Of a stretch of 64,000 nucleotides of DNA, positions 21,982 to 32,193 are shown piece after piece (position 1 is the first letter of the stretch; every line of letters starts with the position of its first letter). The notes below the pieces were generated by a model that saw only the letters and a list, made by a program, of their open reading frames with translations, did no database searches and was not told the origin of the DNA. The stretch is from Verticillium longisporum. Taxonomy: Eukaryota > Ascomycota > Sordariomycetes > Glomerellales > Plectosphaerellaceae. The position numbers and the translations under genes are program-made. Location: contig JAETXT010000001.1 of the NCBI GenBank assembly GCA_019188255.1, positions 1,302,001 to 1,366,000 on the forward strand. Reading direction: 5' to 3'.

Positions 21982-24228
21982 TCATCTGCTATCTCCTATC
22001 GCTCGCCCTCTTCTCCGTTCCACGACAGCGCTTCGCGCCAACCGCCGCACCCAGCGTCGCCTCCGGTCGCCGCGCCCCGTTCTCGCCGCCGAAGAAGCGG
22101 ACGCGTGCCGGCCGAGCAGGCCCGTGTCGACTTTTTTGTACCGCGCCTCCCACTGCAGCCACCTTTCGAGGCCGGGCAGGTGCACCGGCACCGTCAGCAG
22201 GCCGAGCATCTTGACGCGACGCTGCTGGCCGCGCCACCACCCAACGTCCGGTTGCCGGGGCGGCGTCGTCGTTGGCGTTTCGGCCTCTTTGATCATCGCG
22301 GCATCGGCGCCCGTTTCAGCAGCAGCAGCGGCAGCGGCGGACGATTGGGCCGCCAGCGGGCTGTCGACGGCGTACAGGGCCGGCAGGGTGTACCGCACTT
22401 TGCCCGGGGCGTGGCGGCGCAGCAGGTCGGTGAGGCGGGCGCGGTCGGCGGGCGGCAGGCTCGTGCGAAAGTCGGCGGCGTGGGCCGGGGTCAGGGGCCC
22501 GATGCGGACGACGCCCTTGAAGCGCATGCGCAGGCGCACCCAAAAGCGGCCGTCCCAGAGGGTCCAGCGGCGCCAGTCGGTCCAGGGGCTCGCGTCGGGT
22601 GGCGGCGACGTCTCGGGCTTGTCGAGAAAGATAAAGGGCGCGTCACTTCCGTCGTTCTTCCTGAAGGCGATGAAGGGGAGGGGGGCCCGCGAGGGGTGGG
22701 GCTCGCGGGTGAGGAGCCACTCCTGGGCCGAGGTCGGTGAGGAGGAGGGGGGTACGGGGATGAAGAGGACCGAGGCCTGGTTGAAGGCTTTGGGGACGGC
22801 ATCGAGGCGCGCTGCTTCCGAGGGCGTCGCGACGGACGGGAAGAGGCGCGGCAGGTAGGTCTGCAGGCTGGCGATGGCCGGCGGGTTGGGCTCTGGCGTG
22901 GCAAAGGCCACGGCGCGGCGGATGAGCAGGGCGGCCAGGGTGCGGCGACGGGACAGGCGCAGTGCGTGGCGACGCCGGGCGTAGCGGGACGGGCGGCGCG
23001 CAGGCGGGATGGCGAGGTCGGGGAAGCGGACGGTCAGGGTGCCGATGTTGGGCTGGAAATTGCGGATGACCATGCGTGTGGCCCAGCGATCGGCCTCGGC
23101 CTCGTCGGCCTTGGCACGCGCAGCACAGCGACGGGACAGGGCCAGGATGGCGGGCTTGCTCAGCGCCGCGGGGAGGTCGTGGCCCTTCCACATGTAGCGG
23201 ACGGCGTTGAGCATGGTCATGGTGGGGTCCTTGTTGGTGGGATCCTCGATCCACGGCACATTGTTGGCCCCGCACGTGGCGATGAGACGGTCCTTGGGGA
23301 AGGCGAGCAGGGGCCGGTAGACGACGACGCCGGCGTCCTCGGTCTGGATGGGCGGCAGCGGCGGCAGCGGCGGCGCGTGTCGCCTCGACAAGGGCCTGCT
23401 GCCGGCTCCGTCGGCATACTGCTGGTGGATGTAGGCAATGTCGAGCTCCGTCTGCAGGCCGCGGCGCAGCTCAGCGGCGTAGGCGGCCTTGTCGAGGTCG
23501 CGGCGCATGTCGCGGCGGATGTGGCGCCAGGCCTTCTTCCGAGGATGGAAGCGGATGTAGGGCTGGGGCCGCAGCTGGTCGTCGACAAAGCCGCTCTCGT
23601 AGGCGCCGTGTATGTCGAAGCACTCGGGAATGTTGGCGGCGGGGGCCATGCCACGGAGGCCCCGCGCACGGTGGCCGTTGAGCAGGCGCATGAGGACCGT
23701 CTCGTACTGGTCGTCTTGGTGGTGGGCGGTGAAGAGGCTGGCAATGTCGAAGGCGGCACAGGCCATGCCGAGGCGGCGGTAGCGCAGGCGGCGTGCGAGC
23801 GTCTCGACGTTGGGCAGGGCGTTGGGGTCGAAATGGCGAGCGGCGGTGTTGGTCAGGCCCAGCTCGCGGGCCCAGTGGATGGTGAGAAGCTCAGCCTTCA
23901 TGAACTTGCTGAGGGACTGGATGAGGTCGATGGTCCGGTTGGCTTCCTTGGTGCTCGTGGGACGCAGGCGGTGGTCGACAACAAAGGCGGTGGGTTTGGC
24001 GACGATGCTGTTGTCGGCAACCTTCATGCCCTGGTCGAGAGTGCGCAGGCGGCTGAAGAGGAAGGCGAGGGCCATCGAGTCGGCACCGCCGCTCACGGCG
24101 AGGGCCACGCGACGAGGCACCGTGTACAGGGCGTGGGGGAATCGCGGCGGACATGTTGCGCGGACGGCCTCGCTGAACTCGACGAAGGAAATGGGCTTGG
24201 GGACATGGTGGAAGACGGGGACGCTCAT
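21982..24228 (-). CDS. tRNA(Ile)-lysidine synthetase-like protein (TilS/MesJ family)
   Basis: A single exon of 748 residues from MSVPVFHHVPKPISF. The N-type PP-loop ATP pyrophosphatase motif SGGADS is at residues 46-51, followed by VVDHRLRPTS, ETLARRLRYRRLG and the HHQDDQYET motif that is diagnostic of TilS. In bacteria TilS puts lysidine on the wobble base of tRNA-Ile(CAU). Fungal homologues are thought to serve mitochondrial tRNA, although I see no clear targeting peptide at this start. A long Ala/Arg/Pro-rich C-terminal part exceeds the bacterial length of about 430 residues, which is usual for fungal members. The frame stays open upstream to 24726 but crosses a tandem repeat, so I prefer the ATG at 24226-24228. 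Confidence 0.85.
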   Translation of the reverse strand: MSVPVFHHVPKPISFVEFSEAVRATCPPRFPHALYTVPRRVALAVSGGADSMALAFLFSRLRTLDQGMKVADNSIVAKPTAFVVDHRLRPTSTKEANRTIDLIQSLSKFMKAELLTIHWARELGLTNTAARHFDPNALPNVETLARRLRYRRLGMACAAFDIASLFTAHHQDDQYETVLMRLLNGHRARGLRGMAPAANIPECFDIHGAYESGFVDDQLRPQPYIRFHPRKKAWRHIRRDMRRDLDKAAYAAELRRGLQTELDIAYIHQQYADGAGSRPLSRRHAPPLPPLPPIQTEDAGVVVYRPLLAFPKDRLIATCGANNVPWIEDPTNKDPTMTMLNAVRYMWKGHDLPAALSKPAILALSRRCAARAKADEAEADRWATRMVIRNFQPNIGTLTVRFPDLAIPPARRPSRYARRRHALRLSRRRTLAALLIRRAVAFATPEPNPPAIASLQTYLPRLFPSVATPSEAARLDAVPKAFNQASVLFIPVPPSSSPTSAQEWLLTREPHPSRAPLPFIAFRKNDGSDAPFIFLDKPETSPPPDASPWTDWRRWTLWDGRFWVRLRMRFKGVVRIGPLTPAHAADFRTSLPPADRARLTDLLRRHAPGKVRYTLPALYAVDSPLAAQSSAAAAAAAETGADAAMIKEAETPTTTPPRQPDVGWWRGQQRRVKMLGLLTVPVHLPGLERWLQWEARYKKVDTGLLGRHASASSAARTGRGDRRRRWVRRLARSAVVERRRGRAIGDSR

Positions 24229-24917
24229 ACGGCGTGTGTGTGCACCAATGGATGGCTGGATGGCTGGATGGCTGCAAGGGAAGTGGCAAGGTGCTGGATA
24301 GGCCCTCGTGATGAAGCTTGGCGATGGGAGGTGGAGAGCAGGGGAAGCTCGAGATTGGTGGTGGAAGCTCGAGAGGCGTGGTGAGAAGTTGTGGAAGGAG
24401 TAGTGAGAAGTTGTGGAAGGAGTAGTGAGAAGTTGTGGAAGGAGTGGTGAGAAGTTGTGGAAGGAGTGGTGAGAAGTTATGGAAGGAGTGGTGAGAAGTT
24501 GTGGAAGGACGACAGCAGTTGGCGGCAGGCGAACGGACCAAGTCGTTCTTGCCGACAGAGCTGCGGCGAGCTCTATCAGCCGTCTCTCGGTCAGACCATC
24601 ACACCGAACCCAGCGCGGCTCAAGACGGCGGACCCTGCGCCGACTACATGTACTGTACACCCATTGACTTTCTTTCCCCTCGGCCTTTGCATCGTCACTC
24701 GCTGGCTCCTCCATCCTCGACGGCACCCCCCCGAACTCAATTGACCCTCAGAATGCACACGGCGACCGACTGATCAGGCTGCGGCCGCTGCTTTTCTACA
24801 TTCTGTCATCTGTCGCCCGAAGACGCCTGCCACTTCGACTGGCTCTCGACATTGTCCTCCAACCCCTCGAACCGACTCACTCCTTCACTCCCGAACGTTT
24901 AACCCTCCTCCCCCACC
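24229..24917. promoter_or_regulatory. Divergent promoter region, TilS-like gene and PET8
   Basis: Both genes read outward from this region. It carries a short GGATGGCT triplication at 24249-24271 and the 22-bp tandem array at 24381-24512. CT-rich sequence directly precedes the PET8 start. Confidence 0.6.
24381..24512. repeat. 22-bp tandem repeat, six copies
   Basis: GTGAGAAGTT starts at 24381, 24403, 24425, 24447, 24469 and 24491, a constant 22-bp period. Copies differ only at one or two bases (TAGT or TGGT at the junction, TTAT in copy five). The array is in the divergent promoter of the TilS-like gene and PET8. Confidence 0.92.
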
Positions 24918-25841
24918 ATGTCCACACCCTTCACGACAGCCCTCCTCGCCGGCGGCCTCGCAGGCACAACAGTCGACCTCTCGCTCTTCCCCCTCGACAC
25001 CCTCAAGACCCGCCTCCAGTCGCGCGCCGGCTTCTTCCCCTCGGGCGGCTTCACAGGCATCTACCGCGGCGTCGGCTCCGCCATCGTCGGCTCCTCCCCG
25101 GGCGCCGCCTTCTTCTTCTGCACCTACGAGGCCGCCAAGGCGCGCCTCACCGACCCCGCCCGCACCGGCGCCGGTGGTGCGCTGCCCGCCCCCGCCGCCC
25201 ACATGGTGGCCGCCTCCCTCGGCGAGGTCGCCGCCTGCGCCGTCCGCGTGCCGACAGAGGTCGTCAAGCAGCGCGCCCAGGCCGGGCGCCACCCGTCCTC
25301 GGCCAGCGCCCTCGCCTCCATCCTCGCCCTGCGCGCCGACCGCGGTCTCGTCGGCGTCTGGCGCGAGCTCTATCGCGGCTGGGGCACCACCGTCATGCGC
25401 GAGGTGCCCTTCACCATCATCCAGTTCCCCCTGTGGGAGCGCCTCAAGGCCGGGGGCCGCGCCCGCAAGCACCGTGCTGCTGCTGCTGCTGCCGCCGCCG
25501 GGGGAAACGCCGACGACCTGGCCGTCGTGGCCGACGTCGGCGCCGTCGAGAGCGCCCTCTACGGCAGCGCCGCCGGTGCCGTGGCCGCCGGCCTGACGAC
25601 GCCGCTCGACGTGCTCAAGACGAGGGTCATGCTGTCCGAGCAAAAAGTCAGGGTCGCTGACGTCTTGCAGAGCGTTTGGCGCGAGGAGGGCTGGAGGTCC
25701 TTCTTTGCCGGCACCGTGCCGCGCATCACCTGGATCAGCATCGGCGGCGCCATCTTCCTGGGCAGCTACCAGTTTGTCGTCAACACGTTGCAGACCTCGC
25801 GCGACAACAAGGAGAGGCGCCTAGCCGAGGGAGTTCTGTGA
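24918..25841 (+). CDS. PET8: Mitochondrial S-adenosylmethionine carrier
   Basis: An intronless 307-residue mitochondrial carrier. Three repeats carry the signatures FPLDTLKTR (about residue 24), VPTEVVKQR (about 112) and TPLDVLKTR (about 230). The PTEVVKQR second signature, with Glu instead of Asp, together with the very short N-terminus and the opening FTTALLAGGLAGTTVDLSLF, are typical of Pet8/SAMC. The protein imports SAM across the inner membrane in exchange for S-adenosylhomocysteine, feeding methylation, biotin and lipoate synthesis in the matrix. An alanine-rich insert (eight Ala) lies in the loop after repeat two. The CACC-ATG start context is strong. Confidence 0.9.
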   Translation: MSTPFTTALLAGGLAGTTVDLSLFPLDTLKTRLQSRAGFFPSGGFTGIYRGVGSAIVGSSPGAAFFFCTYEAAKARLTDPARTGAGGALPAPAAHMVAASLGEVAACAVRVPTEVVKQRAQAGRHPSSASALASILALRADRGLVGVWRELYRGWGTTVMREVPFTIIQFPLWERLKAGGRARKHRAAAAAAAAGGNADDLAVVADVGAVESALYGSAAGAVAAGLTTPLDVLKTRVMLSEQKVRVADVLQSVWREEGWRSFFAGTVPRITWISIGGAIFLGSYQFVVNTLQTSRDNKERRLAEGVL

Positions 25842-26146
25842 GGACAGGGAACGCAAGGTCGAACACATCAGACATAGTATAAAGGAGCACGAGAGGGTGG
25901 CCGTCATCCCTCAAAACACGGCAGCACATGGCCTTGATGAGCTCTGATGGTAGCGGTATCCCATGCTACGACGGCGACGTATGTACACTACTCATTAGAG
26001 GAAACGGAATACCCCCTAGGATATATATAGAAGTATAGAGACACCAGGAAACACCTCGACGCTGCACCACAGCACCGCCACCTGCAACCCATACTAGGTT
26101 CGCCGCCCGGGCTCGGCAAGGCACATGACCCATGTCGTCACTTCTT
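25842..26146. other. Convergent intergenic spacer
   Basis: 3' flanks of PET8 and the WDR48-like gene; a TATATATAG stretch near 26023 is the only visible detail. Confidence 0.5.
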
Positions 26147-29100
26147 CTATGCCGCTGCCGTCGTAGGCGCCGTTGTCGTCGCTGCCGGAGTGGTAGTGGG
26201 GGCCGGCGTCAACGGGACGGCAGACCCGTCCGCTCCGTCGACACCGGTCTCGGCTGGCGCCGCCTCTGGCTCGACTGGCGCCGCTGCCTGTGGTGTCGGG
26301 ATGGGATTCTCAATCACCTTGCGACCGTTCGCCTTGTAGTGCAGCGTAATGTCGTTACCACCCTTCCATACGTGTGCACGTAGCGTGGCCAGCGTCATTG
26401 TGTTGGGTAGTTTCTATGTTCGGTTAGCGCCCTTCTCCAACCCATGCAATGTGTGTCAGACTCACCATGTCGTTGCAGTACAACTCGAGGTACTCATCCG
26501 GCCTGAGCGCATTCGGGTCGGGCTCTGTCACAGGCGGCTCGATCCTCTCTGCGATGTACGACAGAATCTTCTTGACGCGCAGCATCCTGTTGGCGTTCAG
26601 GCGGTTGTTGCCATCCGTGGCCGCCAGGTCGGGAAGCGAGTTCTCCCACGGCACCAACACAAACGACACCTTGACCGGGTCTTTCGGCGGGATCTGGTTC
26701 TGCAGGAGCACCTCTCCCAGCCACATGGGACCACGCTGCTCAATGACATCCACATCCTGGCCGACCGTCTCGACCGTGCCCTGATACAAGTTGGCGCTCG
26801 AGCCAGACGTCTCCTCCTGAATGAATACTTTGGTCCCAGAAGGCAGCTTGAGGACGGGTGTATCGTTGTACAGACTGGGCGTGATGCCCGTTTCAACAAT
26901 CTTGTCGGGGTTGTCGGTGAGTTGCTTTTCATATTCGTTACGAATGCGCTGAATGACACCGAGGAAGCTGTCGTCGACTTCCTTCTCGTGTGTTGACGAC
27001 GACTCAGACTCCTCTGCCTTTTCATCCACAACTGCAGGCTCCTCTGTGCTGGTCGATGCCGAGCGGCCAATCTTCTTGCTTCCAAACGACATGCTGCCCA
27101 TGCCCATGCGGAACTTCTTTTTGCCGAACGGTGTGCTGGGTGCCTTGCCGTTCGCGTCCTTCTCCTTTTCTTTTTCTTTACCATTCTCGGCGCCGGGCGA
27201 TTTGACATCACTCGCTGCGGGCTCTGATGGCGTTGCGGGTGTCTGTCCACCCTTTGAGGCGCCGTCGGCCGGTGCGATAGTGCTGGAGAAGTAGTCTCCG
27301 TTTTCCGCCGAAGTGCGGTTGGCATGCGACGTCCTCTTCTCCAAGGGGCTTGCCGGTGTAGCTGCGCCCTCCGGGACATCTTGCAGACGGGCACCAGGGG
27401 TCGCCATGCCGATGGCAAGACCAGGGGTCGGCGCCCACTGCGCGCCATTAGCACGCGGTGTCGTTGCAGATCCCGGGCCCTCGGCCCCCGAATGTATTGG
27501 TCGGCATCTCGATCGAGGTGGGCGGGGCCACTCGGCGGGCAGCAGCGATCCTCTTCTCAACCGCCTCGTTGAGAGCTGCGCGGTGGATCTCATCCTTTTT
27601 GATCTCCTCGTCAATGACATTGGCGAACAAGTATCGAAGAATCCACTTTCCAAGGTTGACTGCAGTCTGTTAGCACAAGTCGTTGCGTGATGGTGGGTGC
27701 CTGACTGACTTCGTTGATCATCCCGGAAGTCGACCGCCTCGCCTGGCGCCAGGTCGTCGGCGTACATCTCGGCGTCGAAGCAGTTGAAAGGTTCGAGCAC
27801 AACCGTGAGGCTGCCGGAACTCGTATCTATAGAACACCAGGGGGCAACAGCTTCACGCGTGTTGACTTCGGGCTCGACGTCCTCTAGATGCCGCTTTCCG
27901 TAGCTCTGGATAACCTCGCACTACATAAGACGTTAGCGGACCTGGCTGTGAGAAGCACGTCATGGGTGTACAAACCCGGATCAGATCCCAAAGGAGCACA
28001 TCGCCAGCAGTATCTAGCGTCAACACTCTTCTCCTGTCGTTCAGGAGCTTGTGCTTCACCAGGCCGAACTGGCCCTCGATGGTTTCTTGTGGAAGGTGGA
28101 ACAGGGGCTCGGGCCCATAAGATGTCGAGTCGGGCACAATTTCAGACCCCTTCCTCGCTGCGGCATTGCCGCCAATCGCCGCATCGGGGTCTCGAGCGAC
28201 GTGCTTCGGGAACGTAGCCGTGTTGGAGATTTTGAGGATCGATTTCACTGGAATTTCTTTATTTTCTTCCTTCTTGTCTGTAGACTCGGTAGCTGGTGGG
28301 GGTGACACTTGTCTGGGCCGTGCTGTGGATCCAGAGGCTGACCGGTGTCGACGGTAAGCCTCGGGCAGCTTGATGTCTGACGACGTGTCGACATCGGGCC
28401 ACTTGTTGATGGATGATGTAGATGTGGCTGTCCAGATGTAGCCGTCGGCAGCCAAAATCTTGCTAATGTTGCCATGCTCTTGCGCAATGGCAAGTGACAG
28501 GCCGTCGTCCATGTCCTCGAGCGTGCCTCGCACATCAGTCTTGGCTACCATTCCAGAACGGTCACTGCTGTAGAATATGCCCAATGTCGGGTCGTCCGAG
28601 TAGAGCGACCAAACACTATCGTTGTGCATGGTAAAGGTGTACATGCAACGACCAGCAGTGATGCTCCAGAGCTTGATTGTCGAATCGGAACTGGACGTCA
28701 TGACGGTGTCGCCGGCCTCGTTGAGCAGGATGGAGCGCACATTGTCCGTGTGGCCGACAAACTTGGTGACGGCGTCGCCGGTCCTGGGATCCCACAAGCG
28801 CACGCTGGACTCGGGACCACCACTGGCGATGATACGAGGTGCGACGCTCAGGGCGTAGATGGAGCCCTTCTCGGCAACCTCGCCCTTGTTGTCGATTTCG
28901 AGAGTCTTGCCGCCGCCGTTCAGGTCCCAGAGACAAATCTTGCGGTCGAGGCCGCCGGAAGCGACCCAGTTGGCCGACGGATCGTGGGGCGGGGTGGCGA
29001 CGCACTTGACGTAGTCGGCATGCTCACCAATGGTGATAGCATCTTTCTGGGTCTCAGAGTGCGGGCGCCAGACCTTGACGGTCAGATCGGACGAGGCAGA

Positions 29101-29680
29101 TACGAGTGCCGTGTTGTTCTGGGCGAGGACAATGTCGTTGATCCAGTGCGTATGGGCCTGAGTTTGAGCGCGGAACTTGGTGGAAGATTTGGGCTTGGTG
29201 CTGTCGGTAGTCGCGAGGCTAGCTGCGCCAGCCTTCATGTCGAGGAGATCCCAGGCGCAAACGACGCCATCTCGTCCGCCGGAATAACTGCAAGGTGGCA
29301 CGGTCAGCAAGCGCAAAGACGTCGGGGGTGCAGAGAGTGTGGCGGAAGGCCTACAGAATGGCATTGGTCTTGTCAATGGCGAGTCCGTTGACGCCAAGTC
29401 GGTGGCCACCGGGCTGGGAGTTGGGAAGCTCGAGGACTGCGCGTGCGGGCACAACAGGTCAGTATGGCGATGAGCAAGGTGTATTGGGGCTTGCCTCGGA
29501 GCCCGTCGGTGCGTGCTTGATCGTTCTGGCTCGTCGGCGTGTCCGTCCCTGGCTGTGTCGTGCGGGGTTGGGTGTTGTCGCAAGCCGCGACAGGCATGGA
29601 AGAGGCAATCCGCAACACAGCAGACGGGAGAAGGGGAGCGTACCATAGCTGATCCTCTGGCGAGCCTTTTTCGCTGCCAT
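26147..29680 (-). CDS. WD40 protein of the WDR48/UAF1 family (Duf1/Bun107-like)
   Basis: Six exons: 29644-29680, 29355-29436, 27976-29287, 27710-27920, 26466-27659 and 26147-26413. The start [20 protein letters not shown] leads into about seven WD40 blades ([47 protein letters not shown]), then a linker and a C-terminal DUF3337 region ([24 protein letters not shown]). WDR48 proteins bind and activate ubiquitin-specific proteases; in yeasts they act with Ubp9/Ubp13-type enzymes in endocytic and mitochondrial control. One extra base is needed to explain a frame change near 27472-27490: GGRGPG continues as SATTPRANG only if one G of the GGGCCCGGG block is removed. Exon lengths sum to 3103, one above 1034 codons, in agreement. 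Expected product is about 1033 residues. Confidence 0.88.
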
Positions 29681-30595
29681 TGTGAAGGGGTTGGAGGGGG
29701 AGAAGCGTGTGCTATTGCGATATCATGTGGTGACGCCGTGGGCAGAGGTTGCTGTCGTGGGGTAGCAGCTCTGAAGCGGTGCCAATGCTGAATGGGAGAA
29801 GGTCACCCGAGGAAGAGGAGGAGTTACTCGAAGCTGCTCTCCAGGCAAGTTTGTTGGGTCTCGTCAGGACAGGACCTTGTCAGGACAGGACTTAGCCGAT
29901 AAGCAACGCCGCACGCACTGCATCTGCAACTCCGATGATGGTGGGCGGTGGTGCTTGGCTTGGCCTGGCCTTGGCCTGGCTGGACTTGCTCGACCCGGCG
30001 GGCCATGGGCATGCGTACCTGGCGCCGCGCTAGCTTGCTCCTGCCCCCTCGTCCCCCTCTCACCAGGACCAGGTGGAAGGTGCATCCTGCGCAGGAGCAG
30101 CAGGAGGCACCCAGCGCCCGGCAGGGGTTCGAGGGAAATCGGCCCCCTTCCCCCTGGGCGCTAACCTCTATTCATTGAGCCCCGCAGTGCTGATTCGACA
30201 GAGGGCCTGTCAGTGGGGTTCTGGCCTGGGGAAGACGGGGGCCGCTAGATCTTTTTGGAAGCCACACTGCAGCAGCTTGTTCATATTCCACGGCGGCTTT
30301 GTGCAGGCGTTTGTCCAGTCGTCGCTTCTTCAACCAACCCCAGGCAACCATGCCACGAACTGGTCATGACCAGGAAGCGACGGCCTCACTCCGTCTCACT
30401 GTCAGCTGACGATGGCACTCTTTGCTGTACAACAAGGCGACATTGGAATAAGGAAGGTACTAAGGAAGGTATCTAGCTAACACTTGACGACGAGCTGCTG
30501 TGTTGCCCCGCAAGTCAACTTCGCAGGCTGGACATGGAACATGAGGATGCACTAACCGAGCAAGGCTGCATCCACGAGCATAGATGCTTGCTGCT
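29681..30595. other. Upstream region of the WDR48-like gene
   Basis: Promoter side of the WDR48-like gene. A CTTGGCCTGG-type direct repeat lies near 29960-29985. No gene supported. Confidence 0.45.
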
Positions 30596-31310
30596 TCAGT
30601 TGGCCATGAATCCGCCGTGTCTGCATTGGACGAGTTCCTTAACTCTTAAGCACGCGGCGCAGCAGAGCATACTATGCTGCCAGATGCTTCGGTGATTCGG
30701 CCCCTGGTCATCGAAGCGATCATGATAGTGCTTTTCCATTGGTGCCTGTCTCAATCCGTCCTTGACGCAGCTTCTCACTGCACACTGTCCCAGCTTCATG
30801 CCTCAAAAGGCGTATGGCTCAGATGCTAAGCTTACTCACGGAAGCCCCATATCATCAACCTCCGATATCTCAGCTCGCGCACCACGTTGTGGGCAAATCT
30901 TTCCAACTACCTCGTCACGTCTTCCTGATTCGAAAGTGAGCCATTCGACGGCTCATCCGCCAGCCATCTGTCAAGGGATCAGCCCAATTTCCAGCCGACG
31001 ATGTCTCTTCGTTTGGCCTTACAACGCTTCGCTTATCAATCTGCTGCGTGCCGTTGCCTTCCTTGACAGTGTTGCCCTCTCTCGGAACGACGACCGACAA
31101 TGGCGCTTCCACAGCACCTATGAACCCTTCTGGATCTGAACTGATCTTTCCTTCCAGATCCCATTGTTCAGGGGCCATCCTCACGGCTCCGCTATGCCAG
31201 CCTTGTGAACCTCACACCTTCAGCCTAGCAAGTATATCCTCAAACCCGGCGATGCTCGTCCTCACATCCGTCAGCGTGTTGTTTCTACGCCTTCCCTTCT
31301 GCCCTACTCC
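30596..31310 (-). pseudogene. Doubtful gene remnant with ankyrin-like patches
   Basis: Three minus-strand open patches, not joined by one clean frame, look more protein-like than the surroundings. About 31190-31310 reads NNTLTDVRTSIAGFEDILAR. 30915-31184 has MAPEQWDLEGKISSDPEGF and a polar tail. About 30840-30910 reads GARAEISEVDDMGLP and meets a good GTGAGT donor. 30596-30785 ends with CAACLRVKELVQCRHGG. The last two recall the GA----D--G and AA--G---V--L pattern of ankyrin repeats, but the fit is weak. It might be a decayed ankyrin or NACHT-type gene, a multi-exon gene with indels, or chance. Confidence 0.2.
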
Positions 31311-31315
31311 GGTCG

Positions 31316-31612
31316 TCAGTGAATGCTCTGCCGCTCAAACAGAATGACCATCGAACCTCGCTTCTCGCGCGCCTTCCGCACACAGGCCTGGCAAGTCCCC
31401 TCCACAGGCCGCGTCGCATTCCTCAACTCGCCAGTGCACATGGCCAGCTGCGACTCGCTCGGCGGAGACGCAGGGAGGTGCTTCGTGTGGTGCAGAGTGA
31501 GATCGCGCGTCGGGTGGCCGAGGTTGTGGCCGCGAGCGGAACGGCAGGGGAAGGTGTTTTGATACTGATGGTGATCGCAGGAGATGTGCAGCGTATAAAT
31601 CTGGATGCACAT
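31316..31612 (-). CDS. Small Cys/His-rich conserved fungal protein
   Basis: 98 residues from ATG at 31610-31612, starting MCIQIYTLHISCDHHQYQNT and FPC. Filamentous ascomycetes have many short proteins that begin MC----Y-C-H-------PC and continue with further Cys pairs; here CTGEL and CQACVRK follow. The spaced Cys and His suggest a zinc-binding fold; there is no signal peptide or membrane segment. Function is unknown. The upstream frame is open but lacks ATG, so this start is the best choice, though an upstream exon is possible. It is in tandem with HAS1. Confidence 0.6.
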   Translation of the reverse strand: MCIQIYTLHISCDHHQYQNTFPCRSARGHNLGHPTRDLTLHHTKHLPASPPSESQLAMCTGELRNATRPVEGTCQACVRKAREKRGSMVILFERQSIH

Positions 31613-32193
31613 TTTGCGTGCTCTGGCCTGAGAGTGGCTTCTCACGATGTTGATGTCGCCAGCGAGAGTCTGCTGGCTATGTATTCTACCAATGTCGATG
31701 CGTCAGGGCGTAGGAAAGGGGTCGTGGCAGTAGAACTGGTGAGGACGCAGGAAACCGTATGAGCCGAAAGGCTGGTCCTGTGGCATGGATTATATCGGGC
31801 CCTGCCAGAAGGCAGGTGCGATTGAAGGTCGCTGTATTCATCCTCCTTGATGCATTGTAATAAAGACAATCATGAAGACGAGATGACCAACACTGGACAC
31901 CACGACAGCGGACAAAGCACACATACACACAAAAAACGCCCAGCAGCAGAACAACAAAAAGCCGACAAAGCTCAGAAAGCACCAGGCAGCGGCAGCTAAT
32001 CTTGAACGTCGTACAGGTCCCGAAATCCCAACAGGTTCTGTCAAAAAAACAGTTGTTCTAAAACGCCATGCTGACCGAACACCTCAGAAAGTACAAGTGT
32101 GTTGTTTTTTTCACCCATCCTCCTCCCCTTTGATGCCCCCTTCTCCCTCGCCGATCGATTCTGGCTCCGCCCCCTGCCCTGGGTATCCTCACC
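31613..32193. other. Intergenic region and HAS1 3' flank
   Basis: Between HAS1 and the small Cys/His-rich gene. In the assembly as given, the HAS1 frame runs on to 32058 because of an indel, so 32058-32193 is probably 3' UTR. No other feature seen. Confidence 0.5.

Noticed and set aside
22966..24384. 472-codon plus-strand open frame over the TilS-like gene
   Set aside because: Antisense shadow; SGGADS and HHQDDQYET on the minus strand settle the coding strand.
24381..24512. CRISPR array
   Set aside because: Direct tandem copies without spacers in a fungal promoter; an ordinary tandem repeat.
31319..31762. 147-codon plus-strand frame opposite the small Cys/His-rich gene
   Set aside because: Arg/Val-rich translation without motif; the minus strand shows the conserved MC...C.H...C pattern.
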